Part shown: positions 26,572 to 34,998 of the stretch, one piece after another
How positions within the stretch are numbered: position 1 is the stretch's first letter
How the letters are laid out: every line of letters starts with the position of its first letter
Source of the DNA: Clostridia bacterium
Lineage (GTDB): Bacteria; Bacillota; Clostridia; Clostridiales; Clostridiaceae
Reading direction: 5' to 3'
NCBI GenBank assembly: GCA_012523855.1
Contig: JAAYTB010000126.1
Span: 1 to 46,925, forward strand
Length of the DNA stretch: 46,925 bases
Position numbers and translations under genes: made by a program
The notes under the pieces: model-generated
What the model saw: the letters and a program-made list of their open reading frames with translations, nothing else
Told to the model about the DNA's origin: nothing
Database searches by the model: none

Positions 26572-28092
26572 ATGGAATATCTTATTTCAATTACCGTTGG
26601 AGCTATTATAGGTTATGTTACAAACTGGCTAGCTATCAAGATGTTGTTTAGGCCACAGAAGGAAATAAGGTTGCGGGGGAAAAGGCTACCCTTTACTCCT
26701 GGACTTATTCCTAAGGAAAAGGAGAGAATTGCCACTAGCGTGGGAAAAACAATAGGTGAACATTTATTAACAAAGGACACTCTGCTTGAAGCCTTAGATA
26801 ATGATAGAATAAGAAAACATATAAGAAAGTGGATTGGAGATAAGGTAAGAGATTTTAAAAATAATAGCCACTCCTTAGAGGAACTATTAAAAAAGCTTTT
26901 AGGACAGAGATATACAAGGGTTAAGGAAAAAATAAAAAGCTTACTAATAGCTAAGACAATAAACTATATTCAAACTGAAGCAAGTAAAGATAAGTTTAAG
27001 GAACTTATACAAGAATTTATTAAGAAGGCCTTAAAGTCATCACCTGAAAACTTAATTGCCAATGAACACCTAATAAAAACAAAAGAATTTACTATGAATA
27101 AATTAAAAGATCTTAGGGATTCGGAAAATTTTAAGGATAAGTTACAGGTCTACATAGAAAAAAACATAGTATTACTAGAGCAGTCTGAAAAATCTTTACA
27201 GGATATATTGCCTGGGGGGCTTATAGTATCTGCTAAGGCCTACATATATAATTCTAGGGCGGACCTTTGCCAGGCTATAAACAAACTTTTAAAACAACCT
27301 AATGTTAGGGAAAGGTTAAAGCTTGCAATTGGGGCTATGATTAGCAACAATCTTAATTCCCTAGTAGCTGCATTTGTTAAAGCAGACACAGTTTACAATA
27401 AGCTTACTGCTGCCCTAGAGGATTACTTAAAAGAAGATGAAAATCAGAAAAATGTTGCTATGATGATAAATGATGGCCTGCAAAAGCTTTTAGAAGATAG
27501 GATAGGGGAACTTCTTAAAAAGATATCGGAAGAAGATAGGGCTAGCTTAACTACAGCACTAGTAGATATGCTGGCAGAAAATCTTCTGACAGATACAGTA
27601 ATAGCTAATGTTTTTGGTGAATTGGAAAATGGTTTTCTTAAATATTCTTCCTTGGACCATATCCTTACTAGTATTAATGAGGACTATGACTCTAAGGTGG
27701 CAGATTTTATTACAGACAGATTTCGGGAATATGCCTCAGGAGAAAGTTTTCTCCTATTAGTAGATAAAATAATAGACTGGGGAATGGAGGAAGTAGGAAA
27801 GACTATACCATCGGCAATTATGGGAGATGACCTGGAAAAAATAATTAATGTAATAACAGAAGCTTGGAATGGCTTGTTTCAGAGATTCTTACACAATGAT
27901 GGTGTGGCAGTTATCGAGGCCATGGATATACCTAAAGTAGTAGAAGCCCGAATCAATACCTTCGATGTTGCCTATACAGAAGAAATAATACTATCCTTAG
28001 CTAAGAAGGAACTAAGTGCAATTACTTGGTTAGGAGCCCTGCTAGGAGCAATTATGGGAATTTTATCACCACTATTATCTAATCTTTATTAA
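26572..28092 (+). CDS. DUF445 family membrane protein (YheB-like)
   Basis: This 506-aa protein begins with the family's signature membrane segment (GAIIGYVTNWLAIKMLFRP, then TPGLIPKEKERIA) and ends with a second one (WLGALLGAIMGILSPLL). The 430 residues between are helical and charged, so the protein is anchored at both ends. B. subtilis YheB/YtxJ-region relatives are linked loosely to spore or surface properties; no biochemical activity is known. It is a single gene with its own promoter and a terminator shared with panD. Confidence 0.88.
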   Translation: MEYLISITVGAIIGYVTNWLAIKMLFRPQKEIRLRGKRLPFTPGLIPKEKERIATSVGKTIGEHLLTKDTLLEALDNDRIRKHIRKWIGDKVRDFKNNSHSLEELLKKLLGQRYTRVKEKIKSLLIAKTINYIQTEASKDKFKELIQEFIKKALKSSPENLIANEHLIKTKEFTMNKLKDLRDSENFKDKLQVYIEKNIVLLEQSEKSLQDILPGGLIVSAKAYIYNSRADLCQAINKLLKQPNVRERLKLAIGAMISNNLNSLVAAFVKADTVYNKLTAALEDYLKEDENQKNVAMMINDGLQKLLEDRIGELLKKISEEDRASLTTALVDMLAENLLTDTVIANVFGELENGFLKYSSLDHILTSINEDYDSKVADFITDRFREYASGESFLLLVDKIIDWGMEEVGKTIPSAIMGDDLEKIINVITEAWNGLFQRFLHNDGVAVIEAMDIPKVVEARINTFDVAYTEEIILSLAKKELSAITWLGALLGAIMGILSPLLSNLY

Positions 28093-28097
28093 AGGAA

Positions 28098-28127
28098 GGC
28101 TTGTTCTTAATATTCTAAGAACAAGCC
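28098..28127. terminator. Bidirectional terminator
   Basis: GGCTTGTTCTTA pairs perfectly with TAAGAACAAGCC. It lies between the DUF445 gene (+) and panD (-). The T tracts are modest on both sides. Confidence 0.75.
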
Positions 28128-28153
28128 TCTTGAATTTCAATGGAAAATATTTA

Positions 28154-28540
28154 TTACAGCCTCACTTTACCGTGCTTTTCATAGTGGCCAACTTCCTTGA
28201 TAGAATTATCTTCATTTACAAAGACCACTGTAGGCTTATGGTCTTCTGTTTCTTTAGTTTCCATCTGGCAGTAAGCCATAATTATTATCTTATCTCCTTC
28301 TTGGGCACATCTAGCTGCTGCGCCATTAAGGCATATTATGCCACTAGCTGCTTCCCCTTCTAGGGCGTAGGTCTCAAACCTTTCACCGTTATTAATGTTA
28401 ACTATAGCTACCTTTTCATATTCTAGAATTCCAGAAGCCTCCAATAAAAGCCTATCTATAGTTATACTGCCTACATAATTAAGTTCTGCCTGGGTCACTG
28501 TAGCCCTATGAATTTTAGATTTTAACATATTTAAAACCAT
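28154..28540 (-). CDS. panD: Aspartate 1-decarboxylase
   Basis: This 128-aa pyruvoyl enzyme makes beta-alanine from aspartate for pantothenate synthesis. The precursor self-cleaves between Gly24 and Ser25 in NYVGSITID, numbered exactly as in the E. coli protein, which supports the start at MVLNML. RATVT and NGAAAR also match the family. GAGGTG is 7 bp upstream. It is the third gene of panB-panC-panD, 12 bp after panC. Confidence 0.96.
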   Translation of the reverse strand: MVLNMLKSKIHRATVTQAELNYVGSITIDRLLLEASGILEYEKVAIVNINNGERFETYALEGEAASGIICLNGAAARCAQEGDKIIIMAYCQMETKETEDHKPTVVFVNEDNSIKEVGHYEKHGKVRL

Positions 28541-28552
28541 ATTCTTACACCT

Positions 28553-29395
28553 CTATAGTCTTATTTTAATATTATCTATTAGGCGAGTTTTTCCGAAGAA
28601 GGCTGCCATTGCCAGCAGGACAGTCCTGTCTATTTTTTCAAGGGGCCTTAGGCTAACACTATCTACAATTTCTACATAGTCAAGCTTGCACAAGGGCTCA
28701 CTTTCTAAAATCCTTCTTATGTATGCTATTACAGTGGCACTGTCCCTATTGCCCTTAAGTATAAACTCTTCTGCTGCCTTTAGGCTTTTGTTAAGTACTA
28801 GAGCGGCTGTACGTTCTTCTTCATTAAGATGTACGTTTCTAGAGCTTTTAGCTAGTCCATCCTTTTCTCGGACTATGGGACAAGGAATGATTTCAATATC
28901 CATATTAAGGTCCCTTATCATTCTTTCTATAACAGCTAACTGCTGGGCGTCTTTTTCGCCGAAATAGGCCCTTTGGGGAGATACAATATTAAAGAGCTTA
29001 GTAACCACAGTACATACTCCTCTGAAATGTCCAGGTCTAGCACTACCACAGAGTACTTCTGTCAAGCCTTCTACATCTATATAGGTAGAAAAATTCTCTG
29101 GATACATTTCTTCTACACTAGGATTGAAAATCACATGACCACCATATTCTTTAACTAATTCTCTGTCCCTTTCTAAATCTCTTGGATAGGTATCAAGATC
29201 ATCCTTTACATTGAACTGAATAGGATTTACAAAAATACTTACCACTACCTTATCATTTTCCATGCTGGCCTTTTTTATAAGGGAGCAATGACCTTGGTGT
29301 AGGTAACCCATAGTTGGCACAAGGCCTATGGATAGACCTGCCTTTTTCCAAACTTCTATTTGAGCTTTAATTTCTTCTATTTTATGAAAAATCAT
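28553..29395 (-). CDS. panC: Pantothenate synthetase
   Basis: This 280-aa enzyme joins pantoate and beta-alanine using ATP. It has the nucleotidyltransferase motif VPTMGYLHQGHCSLI (HxGH), VVSIFVNPIQF, CGSARPGHFRGVCTVVTKLFNIV, and GEKDAQQL. AGGAGGGG lies upstream of the ATG. It lies 12 bp after panB and 12 bp before panD, so one transcript is likely. Confidence 0.97.
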   Translation of the reverse strand: MIFHKIEEIKAQIEVWKKAGLSIGLVPTMGYLHQGHCSLIKKASMENDKVVVSIFVNPIQFNVKDDLDTYPRDLERDRELVKEYGGHVIFNPSVEEMYPENFSTYIDVEGLTEVLCGSARPGHFRGVCTVVTKLFNIVSPQRAYFGEKDAQQLAVIERMIRDLNMDIEIIPCPIVREKDGLAKSSRNVHLNEEERTAALVLNKSLKAAEEFILKGNRDSATVIAYIRRILESEPLCKLDYVEIVDSVSLRPLEKIDRTVLLAMAAFFGKTRLIDNIKIRL

Positions 29396-29407
29396 TACCT
29401 ACCCCTC

Positions 29408-30235
29408 CTAGTAGAGTTTTTCTATAATGGAATCATCTATAGTAAATTGGTGTTCCTGGCCTGGGAAAATTCCCTCTTTAACTTCTGATATATAGGTCTT
29501 GATGGAACTTTTCATAAGATCCCCTATCTGATTATACTGCTTGACAAATCTTGGCTTAAAGTCATCAAAGATTCCCATCATATCTTGATAAACCAAGATC
29601 TGGCCGTCACAACCCTTGCCAGCTCCAATACCTATAGTCGGAATAGTAAGCTTGGAAGATATCAACTGAGCTAGTTTAGCAGGGACACATTCCAAAGTTA
29701 TAGCAAAGGCACCAGCAGCTTCAATAGCTAGGGCATCCTCTATAAGTTTTTTTGCAGCAGCTTCTGTTTTTCCTTGTACCTTAAAACCACCAAAGGCATT
29801 TATAGATTGAGGGGTAAGGCCTATATGACCCATCACTGGAATAGAAGCGTTTACAATAGCCTTAACTTGTTCTACTATTTCAAGTCCACCCTCAATCTTA
29901 ACAGCTTGAGCATTAGCTTCTTTAACTAATCTACCAGCATTATAGACTGCATCGTAGACTGAAGTTTGATAAGACATAAAGGGTAGGTCACTTACTACCA
30001 AAGCCTTCTTTGCAGCTCTAGTCACAGCACTTGTATGATGGATCATATCTTCCATAGTTACACTAAGGGTATTCTCATACCCTAGGCATACCATGCCTAA
30101 GGAATCTCCAACTAAAATACCATCTATTTCACATTCATCCATTAGTTTAGCCATTGAATAATCGTAAGCTGTCAACATGGTTATTTTATCACCTGCATCC
30201 TTAGCATTTTGAAAACTAATTGTAGTATTTTTCAT
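29408..30235 (-). CDS. panB: 3-methyl-2-oxobutanoate hydroxymethyltransferase
   Basis: This 275-aa enzyme adds a hydroxymethyl group from methylene-tetrahydrofolate to 2-oxoisovalerate. The metal and substrate motifs are [39 protein letters not shown] and [14 protein letters not shown]. It is the first gene of the pan operon with AGGAGTGA upstream. A possible minus-strand promoter TTGATT-17-TAAATT lies near 30300-30330. No panE gene is nearby; ketopantoate reduction must be encoded elsewhere. Confidence 0.97.
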   Translation of the reverse strand: MKNTTISFQNAKDAGDKITMLTAYDYSMAKLMDECEIDGILVGDSLGMVCLGYENTLSVTMEDMIHHTSAVTRAAKKALVVSDLPFMSYQTSVYDAVYNAGRLVKEANAQAVKIEGGLEIVEQVKAIVNASIPVMGHIGLTPQSINAFGGFKVQGKTEAAAKKLIEDALAIEAAGAFAITLECVPAKLAQLISSKLTIPTIGIGAGKGCDGQILVYQDMMGIFDDFKPRFVKQYNQIGDLMKSSIKTYISEVKEGIFPGQEHQFTIDDSIIEKLY

Positions 30236-30468
30236 TTATCTCACTCCTACCGAATACTGTACATAAATATCATATAATACTAAATCACCTATAAAGAAAA
30301 TTTAACATAAAATATTTGCTAAATCAAGGAGTTTTTTAAGTATCCTGGGACGTTATCTTTTTTTAGTAATTGAAAATAAATATAATATATGCTAAAATAT
30401 AACAAAGGTTTTGACAAAGTAATAAATTATAGATGTAAATATAAATTTTTAACTTTTAGGGAGGAAAA

Positions 30469-30861
30469 ATGAGTAGTTCTACCGTTAGGATGTTTAGTTT
30501 ATTTATGGCCATAATTCTTATTATTATGGCTGTTGTGGATAATAATAGGCGTAATGCTCATAAGATTTTAGCTGTGACAAATACAGTAACAGTACATTTT
30601 TACAAGCCTGAAGATTGGCAGACTGCTTATATATATTACTATAATGGAGCGGTGACAGGTCCTGTTAGACCAGGTGTGGAAATGTCTCAGGAAAATGGAA
30701 ACTGGTACAGCTTTACAATTTTAGATTGGACAACTGCAGATGTTTTTCTAAACGATGGAGCAGGAAAACAGATACCAGAAGAGGGAGAAGTAGCACTAAG
30801 AGTTAGCGGAGAAGTTTGGTTTAAAGATGGAGTGATCTATTCAGAAAAGCCAGAAGATTAG
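30469..30861 (+). CDS. Membrane-anchored CBM26-like starch-binding protein
   Basis: This 130-aa protein has one amino-terminal membrane anchor (about 8-24), then a single beta-sandwich resembling carbohydrate-binding module 26: VTVHFYKPEDWQTAYIYYY, MSQENGNWYSFTI, DVFLNDGAGKQ and EVWFKDGVIYS. Such modules usually sit on amylases; here no catalytic domain is attached or adjacent. GGAGG precedes the ATG, and TTGACA at 30411 may be part of its promoter. It may tether alpha-glucans at the surface, or the fold may have another ligand. Confidence 0.75.
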   Translation: MSSSTVRMFSLFMAIILIIMAVVDNNRRNAHKILAVTNTVTVHFYKPEDWQTAYIYYYNGAVTGPVRPGVEMSQENGNWYSFTILDWTTADVFLNDGAGKQIPEEGEVALRVSGEVWFKDGVIYSEKPED

Positions 30862-30869
30862 TGAGAACA

Positions 30870-30899
30870 GGGGGCGAGAAATAGTTTCTTGCCTCCTTT
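30870..30899 (+). terminator. Probable terminator of the CBM26-like gene
   Basis: GGGGGCGAGAAA pairs with TTTCTTGCCTCC through one G-U pair around TAG. Only three T follow, so it is weaker than the others. Confidence 0.6.
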
Positions 30900-30914
30900 A
30901 AGTTGCCTATAATT

Positions 30915-31112
30915 TTATATTTTTCTTACATTTGTGGCTTGCTCGCCTTTGTCACCTTCAGTGATATCAAAGCTTACTTTCTGACCCTCCTCAAGGGATT
31001 TAAATCCATCACTTTCTATACTAGAATAGTGAACGAAAACATCCTTTCCATCGTCTGTGGTAATAAATCCGAATCCTTTTTGTGCATTAAACCATTTAAC
31101 TGTACCTTCCAT
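30915..31112 (-). CDS. Cold-shock protein (CspA family)
   Basis: This 65-aa single-strand nucleic-acid-binding beta-barrel is an RNA chaperone. RNP1 (KGFGFI) and RNP2 (VFVHY) are intact, and the length is typical. AGGAGG lies 9 bp before the ATG. The leader contains a hairpin (GGGGAATATATTACCCC) about 40 bp upstream, and a TATAAT-like -10 about 75 bp upstream, consistent with a structured csp 5' leader. Confidence 0.96.
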   Translation of the reverse strand: MEGTVKWFNAQKGFGFITTDDGKDVFVHYSSIESDGFKSLEEGQKVSFDITEGDKGEQATNVRKI

Positions 31113-31268
31113 TTAAAAAACCTCCTAAAAATAAGAAAATGCATGGGGTAATATATTCCCCAGTTATATTTTAACTAAAAATATGATAATTATACTCCTT
31201 AAAAATAATAAAAAGAAGGAATCCAAAGAGGCAATTAGGGGCTTAAAAAGTATTTGTAAAAAATTGCC

Positions 31269-31297
31269 TTGTATTTTTTGAAGATTAAAGGTATTAT
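31269..31297 (+). promoter_or_regulatory. Candidate promoter of tatD
   Basis: TTGTAT (31269-31274), 17 bp and TATTAT (31292-31297), 55 bp before the start codon. Confidence 0.5.
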
Positions 31298-31352
31298 ATC
31301 ATAGGTATAAAGTTCATGGTCTAATTCTTATATAAAATAGGGGTGTTTAGAG

Positions 31353-32126
31353 GTGGAACTTAAAATTTTTGATTCCCATGCTCATTATGACGATGGCCAA
31401 TTTGATGAGGATAGGGAAGAAGTAATAGAAGAAATTCGTAAAGCAGGTGTAGTTGGCGTTCTAAATTGTGGTTCAAGCTTAGAAGGGGCCAGAGCTTCTT
31501 TCCAGCTAGCAAAGAAATATGATTTCTTTTATGCAGCAGTAGGCATACATCCAGGAAATGCATATGAGCTAGATGAAAGGGCCTTACAGGAAATAGAGGA
31601 CATGGCTACTAGCAGTGACAAGGTTAGAGCTATAGGAGAGATTGGCCTAGACTATTACTGGGATGATAATCCACCGAAGGATCTGCAAAAAGAAGTTTTT
31701 AGAAAGCAGATGGCCTTGGCAGAAAAACTTGACTTACCAGTAGTCATACACGACAGAAATGCCCATGAAGACACTTTAAATATTATAAAGGAATACCCAA
31801 AGGTTAAGGGGGTAGTCCATTGCTTTTCTGGCAGCCCTGAATTTGCAAGACAATGTTTGAAGGAAGGTTACTATATTGGTATTACTGGAGTAGTAACTTT
31901 CAAAAATGCTAAAAAGATAGTAGAGGTAGTAAAAGACCTGACAATAGATAGATTACTAGTAGAAACTGACTGCCCCTATATGGCTCCCACACCCTATAGA
32001 GGGAAAAGAAATAGATCAGATTATATTTCTTACATATTAGAAGAAATAGCTAAAATAAAGGGTTTGCCAATAATAGACCTATGTGAAAAAACAAGACAAA
32101 ACACAAAAGACTTGCTAAAGTTATGA
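31353..32126 (+). CDS. tatD: TatD-family metal-dependent deoxyribonuclease
   Basis: This 257-aa TIM-barrel metallohydrolase carries DSHAHYD (two His), GEIGLDYYWD (Glu), VIHDRNAHEDT (His), VHCFSG (His) and ETDCPYMAP (Asp). TatD enzymes act as 3'-5' exonucleases on DNA. The start codon is a GTG at 31353 with GGGTG-like bases upstream. It leads the conserved Bacillota order tatD-yabE-rnmV-rsmA. Confidence 0.95.
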   Translation: MELKIFDSHAHYDDGQFDEDREEVIEEIRKAGVVGVLNCGSSLEGARASFQLAKKYDFFYAAVGIHPGNAYELDERALQEIEDMATSSDKVRAIGEIGLDYYWDDNPPKDLQKEVFRKQMALAEKLDLPVVIHDRNAHEDTLNIIKEYPKVKGVVHCFSGSPEFARQCLKEGYYIGITGVVTFKNAKKIVEVVKDLTIDRLLVETDCPYMAPTPYRGKRNRSDYISYILEEIAKIKGLPIIDLCEKTRQNTKDLLKL

Positions 32127-32395
32127 GGATGGTGTAAAATGTAAAAGAAATAATTTCATGGAATTATTGCACAATAAATGTATAATTTTTAAAAACAGGT
32201 GTATAATTAATTGTGTTCACTTTAACCGGGTGGATATTTCCCACTGTATCAGAGACTGTAGATTAATAAATAGGAATCATATATATTATTTTAAATCATA
32301 TGCACAGGGTTGCATTAGAACAGTCGAAATACAGGCAGAAGCTATAAATGTTTTAGATTTTGAATTTGCTTCTGCAAAATAGGGAGGAAAAAATA
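32127..32395 (+). other. Unexplained 269-nt leader before yabE
   Basis: No convincing gene is present; the 74-codon frame here has no ribosome site and an improbable Cys/Asn-rich product. An 8-bp stem GCAGAAGC (32335-32342) / GCTTCTGC (32368-32375) ends 5 bp before the yabE ribosome site. In other Bacillota this position often holds a c-di-AMP (ydaO) riboswitch, but I could not match that consensus here. Confidence 0.4.
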
Positions 32396-33436
32396 ATGGA
32401 AACAATACAAAACAGAATAAAGAAGTTTTTTTCCGTTGGTCCAAAGTCAACATTTTTGTTGGTTCTATTGATAATTGGATGTTTCACAATAATCTATAAC
32501 CTAAGAAAAGAAGTTACAGTTATTGTTGATGGTAAAGAACAAACTATAGTAACCTATTCATCAAGTTTAAGGAATAGTCTTGAAAGGAATGGCATAACTG
32601 TAGGACCAAAGGACAAAATAATACCCGGTTTAGACAGCATTGTAGAAGATGGAGATAAAGTTGTAATAACTAGAGCTGTGAATATCAATGTTTTGGTTGA
32701 TGGAAAAACCCTGCAGCTAAAAACTGCAGAAAAAAACATTGAAGAAATGCTTATAGCAGAAGGAATCACAGTAGATGAGTCTGACAAGGTTAATCCTCCA
32801 AGGACTCAGGACATCACCAAAGGTATGGATGTTAAAATCACCAGGGTAACTGCTGAGCTAGTGAAGGAGTCGCAAAATATTGAGTACTCCACAGAAATTA
32901 GGAAAGATAATAATTTAGCTAGCAATGTAACCAAGACAATTCAAGAGGGACAAACTGGTGAAAGAGAGATTACTACCAGAGTAGTTTATGAAGACGGGAA
33001 AGAGGTTTCCCGTGAGGTTGTAAGTAACGTAGTTACTAAACAACCAGTTAAGAAGGTCTTGTTACAAGGAACTCTAGGAATATTAACCTTTAACCGTGGT
33101 GGTGACCAAATTGCTTATGAAAAAGTTATAAGAGTAAAGGCAACTGCCTATTGCCCGTGTAAGTCCTGTACAGGAAAAGATACTTCTAGTCCTGGATATA
33201 ACAGAACTGCATCGGGAACTCAAGCAAAAAGAAATCCTAACGGATACAGCACCATCGCTGTAGACCCAAGGATTATTCCCCTAGGTACAAAGGTATATGT
33301 AGAAGGCTATGGATTTGCTGTAGCTGAAGATACCGGTGGAGCTATTAAGGGTAACAAAATTGATTGTTATTTCCCTACCCATAGCGAAGCTTTACAATGG
33401 GGGGTAAAGTATAAGAATGTTTATATCTTGAAATAG
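32396..33436 (+). CDS. yabE: YabE/RpfB-like wall hydrolase with DUF348, G5 and 3D domains
   Basis: This 346-aa secreted or membrane-anchored protein has a membrane segment at about 18-36, two DUF348 repeats (VTVIVDGKEQTIVTYSS and VNINVLVDGKTLQLKTA), a G5 domain (about 155-230) and a carboxy-terminal 3D domain. The 3D domain shows VKATAYCPC and the Asp motifs IAVDPRIIPLGTKVYVEGYG and AEDTGGAIKGNKIDCYF, as in lytic transglycosylases related to RpfB and MltA. ATG 32396 is preceded by AGGGAGG; an earlier in-frame codon is unsupported. It probably remodels peptidoglycan at growth resumption. Confidence 0.93.
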   Translation: METIQNRIKKFFSVGPKSTFLLVLLIIGCFTIIYNLRKEVTVIVDGKEQTIVTYSSSLRNSLERNGITVGPKDKIIPGLDSIVEDGDKVVITRAVNINVLVDGKTLQLKTAEKNIEEMLIAEGITVDESDKVNPPRTQDITKGMDVKITRVTAELVKESQNIEYSTEIRKDNNLASNVTKTIQEGQTGEREITTRVVYEDGKEVSREVVSNVVTKQPVKKVLLQGTLGILTFNRGGDQIAYEKVIRVKATAYCPCKSCTGKDTSSPGYNRTASGTQAKRNPNGYSTIAVDPRIIPLGTKVYVEGYGFAVAEDTGGAIKGNKIDCYFPTHSEALQWGVKYKNVYILK

Positions 33437-33457
33437 AAGCCATTTGGCTTCTATTTT
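33431..33457 (+). terminator. Terminator after yabE
   Basis: AAATAGAAGCC pairs with GGCTTCTATTTT around ATTT; the yabE stop codon lies in the stem. Genes downstream may need read-through or their own promoter. Confidence 0.75.
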
Positions 33458-33529
33458 ACTTTTCTATAGGAAAGAATATAATATATAATAAAGAAATTTT
33501 CAGTGTTAAAGGACCAATTGGAGGAAAAG

Positions 33530-34084
33530 ATGATTAAGGAAGTAATAGTAGTAGAAGGAAGAGATGATGTAACGGCTGTTAAGAGGGCAGTAGATGCGGA
33601 AGTTATAGCTGTAGGTGGTTTTGGTATAAACAGTAAGGTTATAGCTAAAATTAAAGAGGCGCAAAAAAGACAAGGAGTAATAGTTCTGACAGATCCAGAT
33701 TTTGCAGGTGAAAAAATTAGAAAGATTATATCTAAGAGAGTTGAAGGAATAAAACACGGATATATATCCCGTGAGGAAGGCACTAAGGAAGGGGACATAG
33801 GTGTAGAGAATGCTTCCCCCCAGGCTATAATTGAGGCTTTAAATAAGGCCCGATGTGAAACTAAAGAAAAGAGAGAGGAATTTAAAATGGAGCATATGTT
33901 CTTCTACAAACTCACTGGCAATGAAGTAGCTAGCCAAAGAAGGGCAAAACTTGGAAAGCTTTTAGGTATAGGCTATGGCAATACTGCAGCTTTTTTATCA
34001 AGGTTGAACAATTTTGGAATAAGTAAGGAAGAGTTTGTTCAAGCTATTAAAAAGATAGATAATATAGAAAGTGGAGAAAGATAA
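33530..34084 (+). CDS. rnmV: Ribonuclease M5
   Basis: This 184-aa TOPRIM nuclease matures 5S rRNA at a double-stranded site with ribosomal protein L18. The TOPRIM motif VVEGRDDV lies at the start and [12 protein letters not shown] supplies the acidic DxD-like part; HGYI and ENASPQAI follow the family. I use ATG 33530 since GGAGG is 5 bp upstream; the upstream TTG adds nine residues with no ribosome site. It lies 2 bp before rsmA. Confidence 0.95.
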   Translation: MIKEVIVVEGRDDVTAVKRAVDAEVIAVGGFGINSKVIAKIKEAQKRQGVIVLTDPDFAGEKIRKIISKRVEGIKHGYISREEGTKEGDIGVENASPQAIIEALNKARCETKEKREEFKMEHMFFYKLTGNEVASQRRAKLGKLLGIGYGNTAAFLSRLNNFGISKEEFVQAIKKIDNIESGER

Positions 34085-34086
34085 GA

Positions 34087-34923
34087 ATGGATAATTACAA
34101 TACCAAGGAAATAGTTAAAAAGTATGGTTTTAAATTTACTAAAAGTCTAGGACAGAATTTTTTAATAGATGATTCAGTGGTTACAGATATAGTAGAAGGG
34201 GCCCAGGTAGGCAAAGAGGACTTTGTAATAGAAATAGGTCCTGGGGTAGGAACCCTAACTAGGGAGTTGTTAAAGAAGGCAAAAGCAGTATGTGCCATAG
34301 AATTAGATAAAAGTTTAATATCAATTTTGCAGCAGGAGCTAAAGGACTTTGATAATTTTCAGCTTATCAATGAAGATGCCCTGAAAGTAAACTTTAATGA
34401 AATTATAGGAGAAGAAAAAAGTGTGAAGCTAGTAGCCAACCTTCCCTATTATGTAACTACCCCTATTATTATTATTTTGCTAACTGGCAGATATCCCTTT
34501 AATTCCTTAACCATTATGATTCAAAAAGAAGTGGCAGAGAGAATGAATGCCAGTCCAGGAGGTAAGGATTATGGTTCCCTTTCCTTATTGGTCCAGTATT
34601 ACTGCCGCACAGAAATTATAAGAAAGGTATCTCCAGTTTCCTTTATTCCACGACCTAAGGTGGATTCTATAGTTATTAAATTAGAGAAGCTAGATTCACC
34701 TAGGGTGGAAGTAGAGGACGAAAAATTATTTTTTAGTATTATAAGAGATGCTTTTAATATGCGAAGAAAGACCCTTTCCAATGCCTTAAAAAATGTAGGC
34801 TTAAGTAAGGAAAATCTTAATAAGGCCTTTGAAGAAGCAGGAATTGATCCTAGAAGGAGAGGTGAAACTCTATCTATTGAAGAGTTTGCCAAACTATCAG
34901 ATAAAATCAAGGCCTATCAATAA
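34087..34923 (+). CDS. rsmA: 16S rRNA dimethyladenosine transferase
   Basis: This 278-aa enzyme (KsgA) dimethylates two adjacent adenosines near the 3' end of 16S rRNA late in small-subunit assembly. Motifs are [23 protein letters not shown] (SAM loop), [15 protein letters not shown] and [10 protein letters not shown] (catalytic NLPY). The start is an ATG 2 bp after rnmV with GGAGAAAGA upstream, so translation is coupled. Confidence 0.98.
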   Translation: MDNYNTKEIVKKYGFKFTKSLGQNFLIDDSVVTDIVEGAQVGKEDFVIEIGPGVGTLTRELLKKAKAVCAIELDKSLISILQQELKDFDNFQLINEDALKVNFNEIIGEEKSVKLVANLPYYVTTPIIIILLTGRYPFNSLTIMIQKEVAERMNASPGGKDYGSLSLLVQYYCRTEIIRKVSPVSFIPRPKVDSIVIKLEKLDSPRVEVEDEKLFFSIIRDAFNMRRKTLSNALKNVGLSKENLNKAFEEAGIDPRRRGETLSIEEFAKLSDKIKAYQ

Positions 34924-34998
34924 AATTTTACATATATGTTCACTTTTATGATTGTCTCTCATATATTATATTGAATAATATTGTGGAGGGATAATACG

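Noticed and set aside
32158..32382. 74-codon frame before yabE
   Set aside because: No ribosome site, improbable composition, and it runs into the yabE ribosome site.
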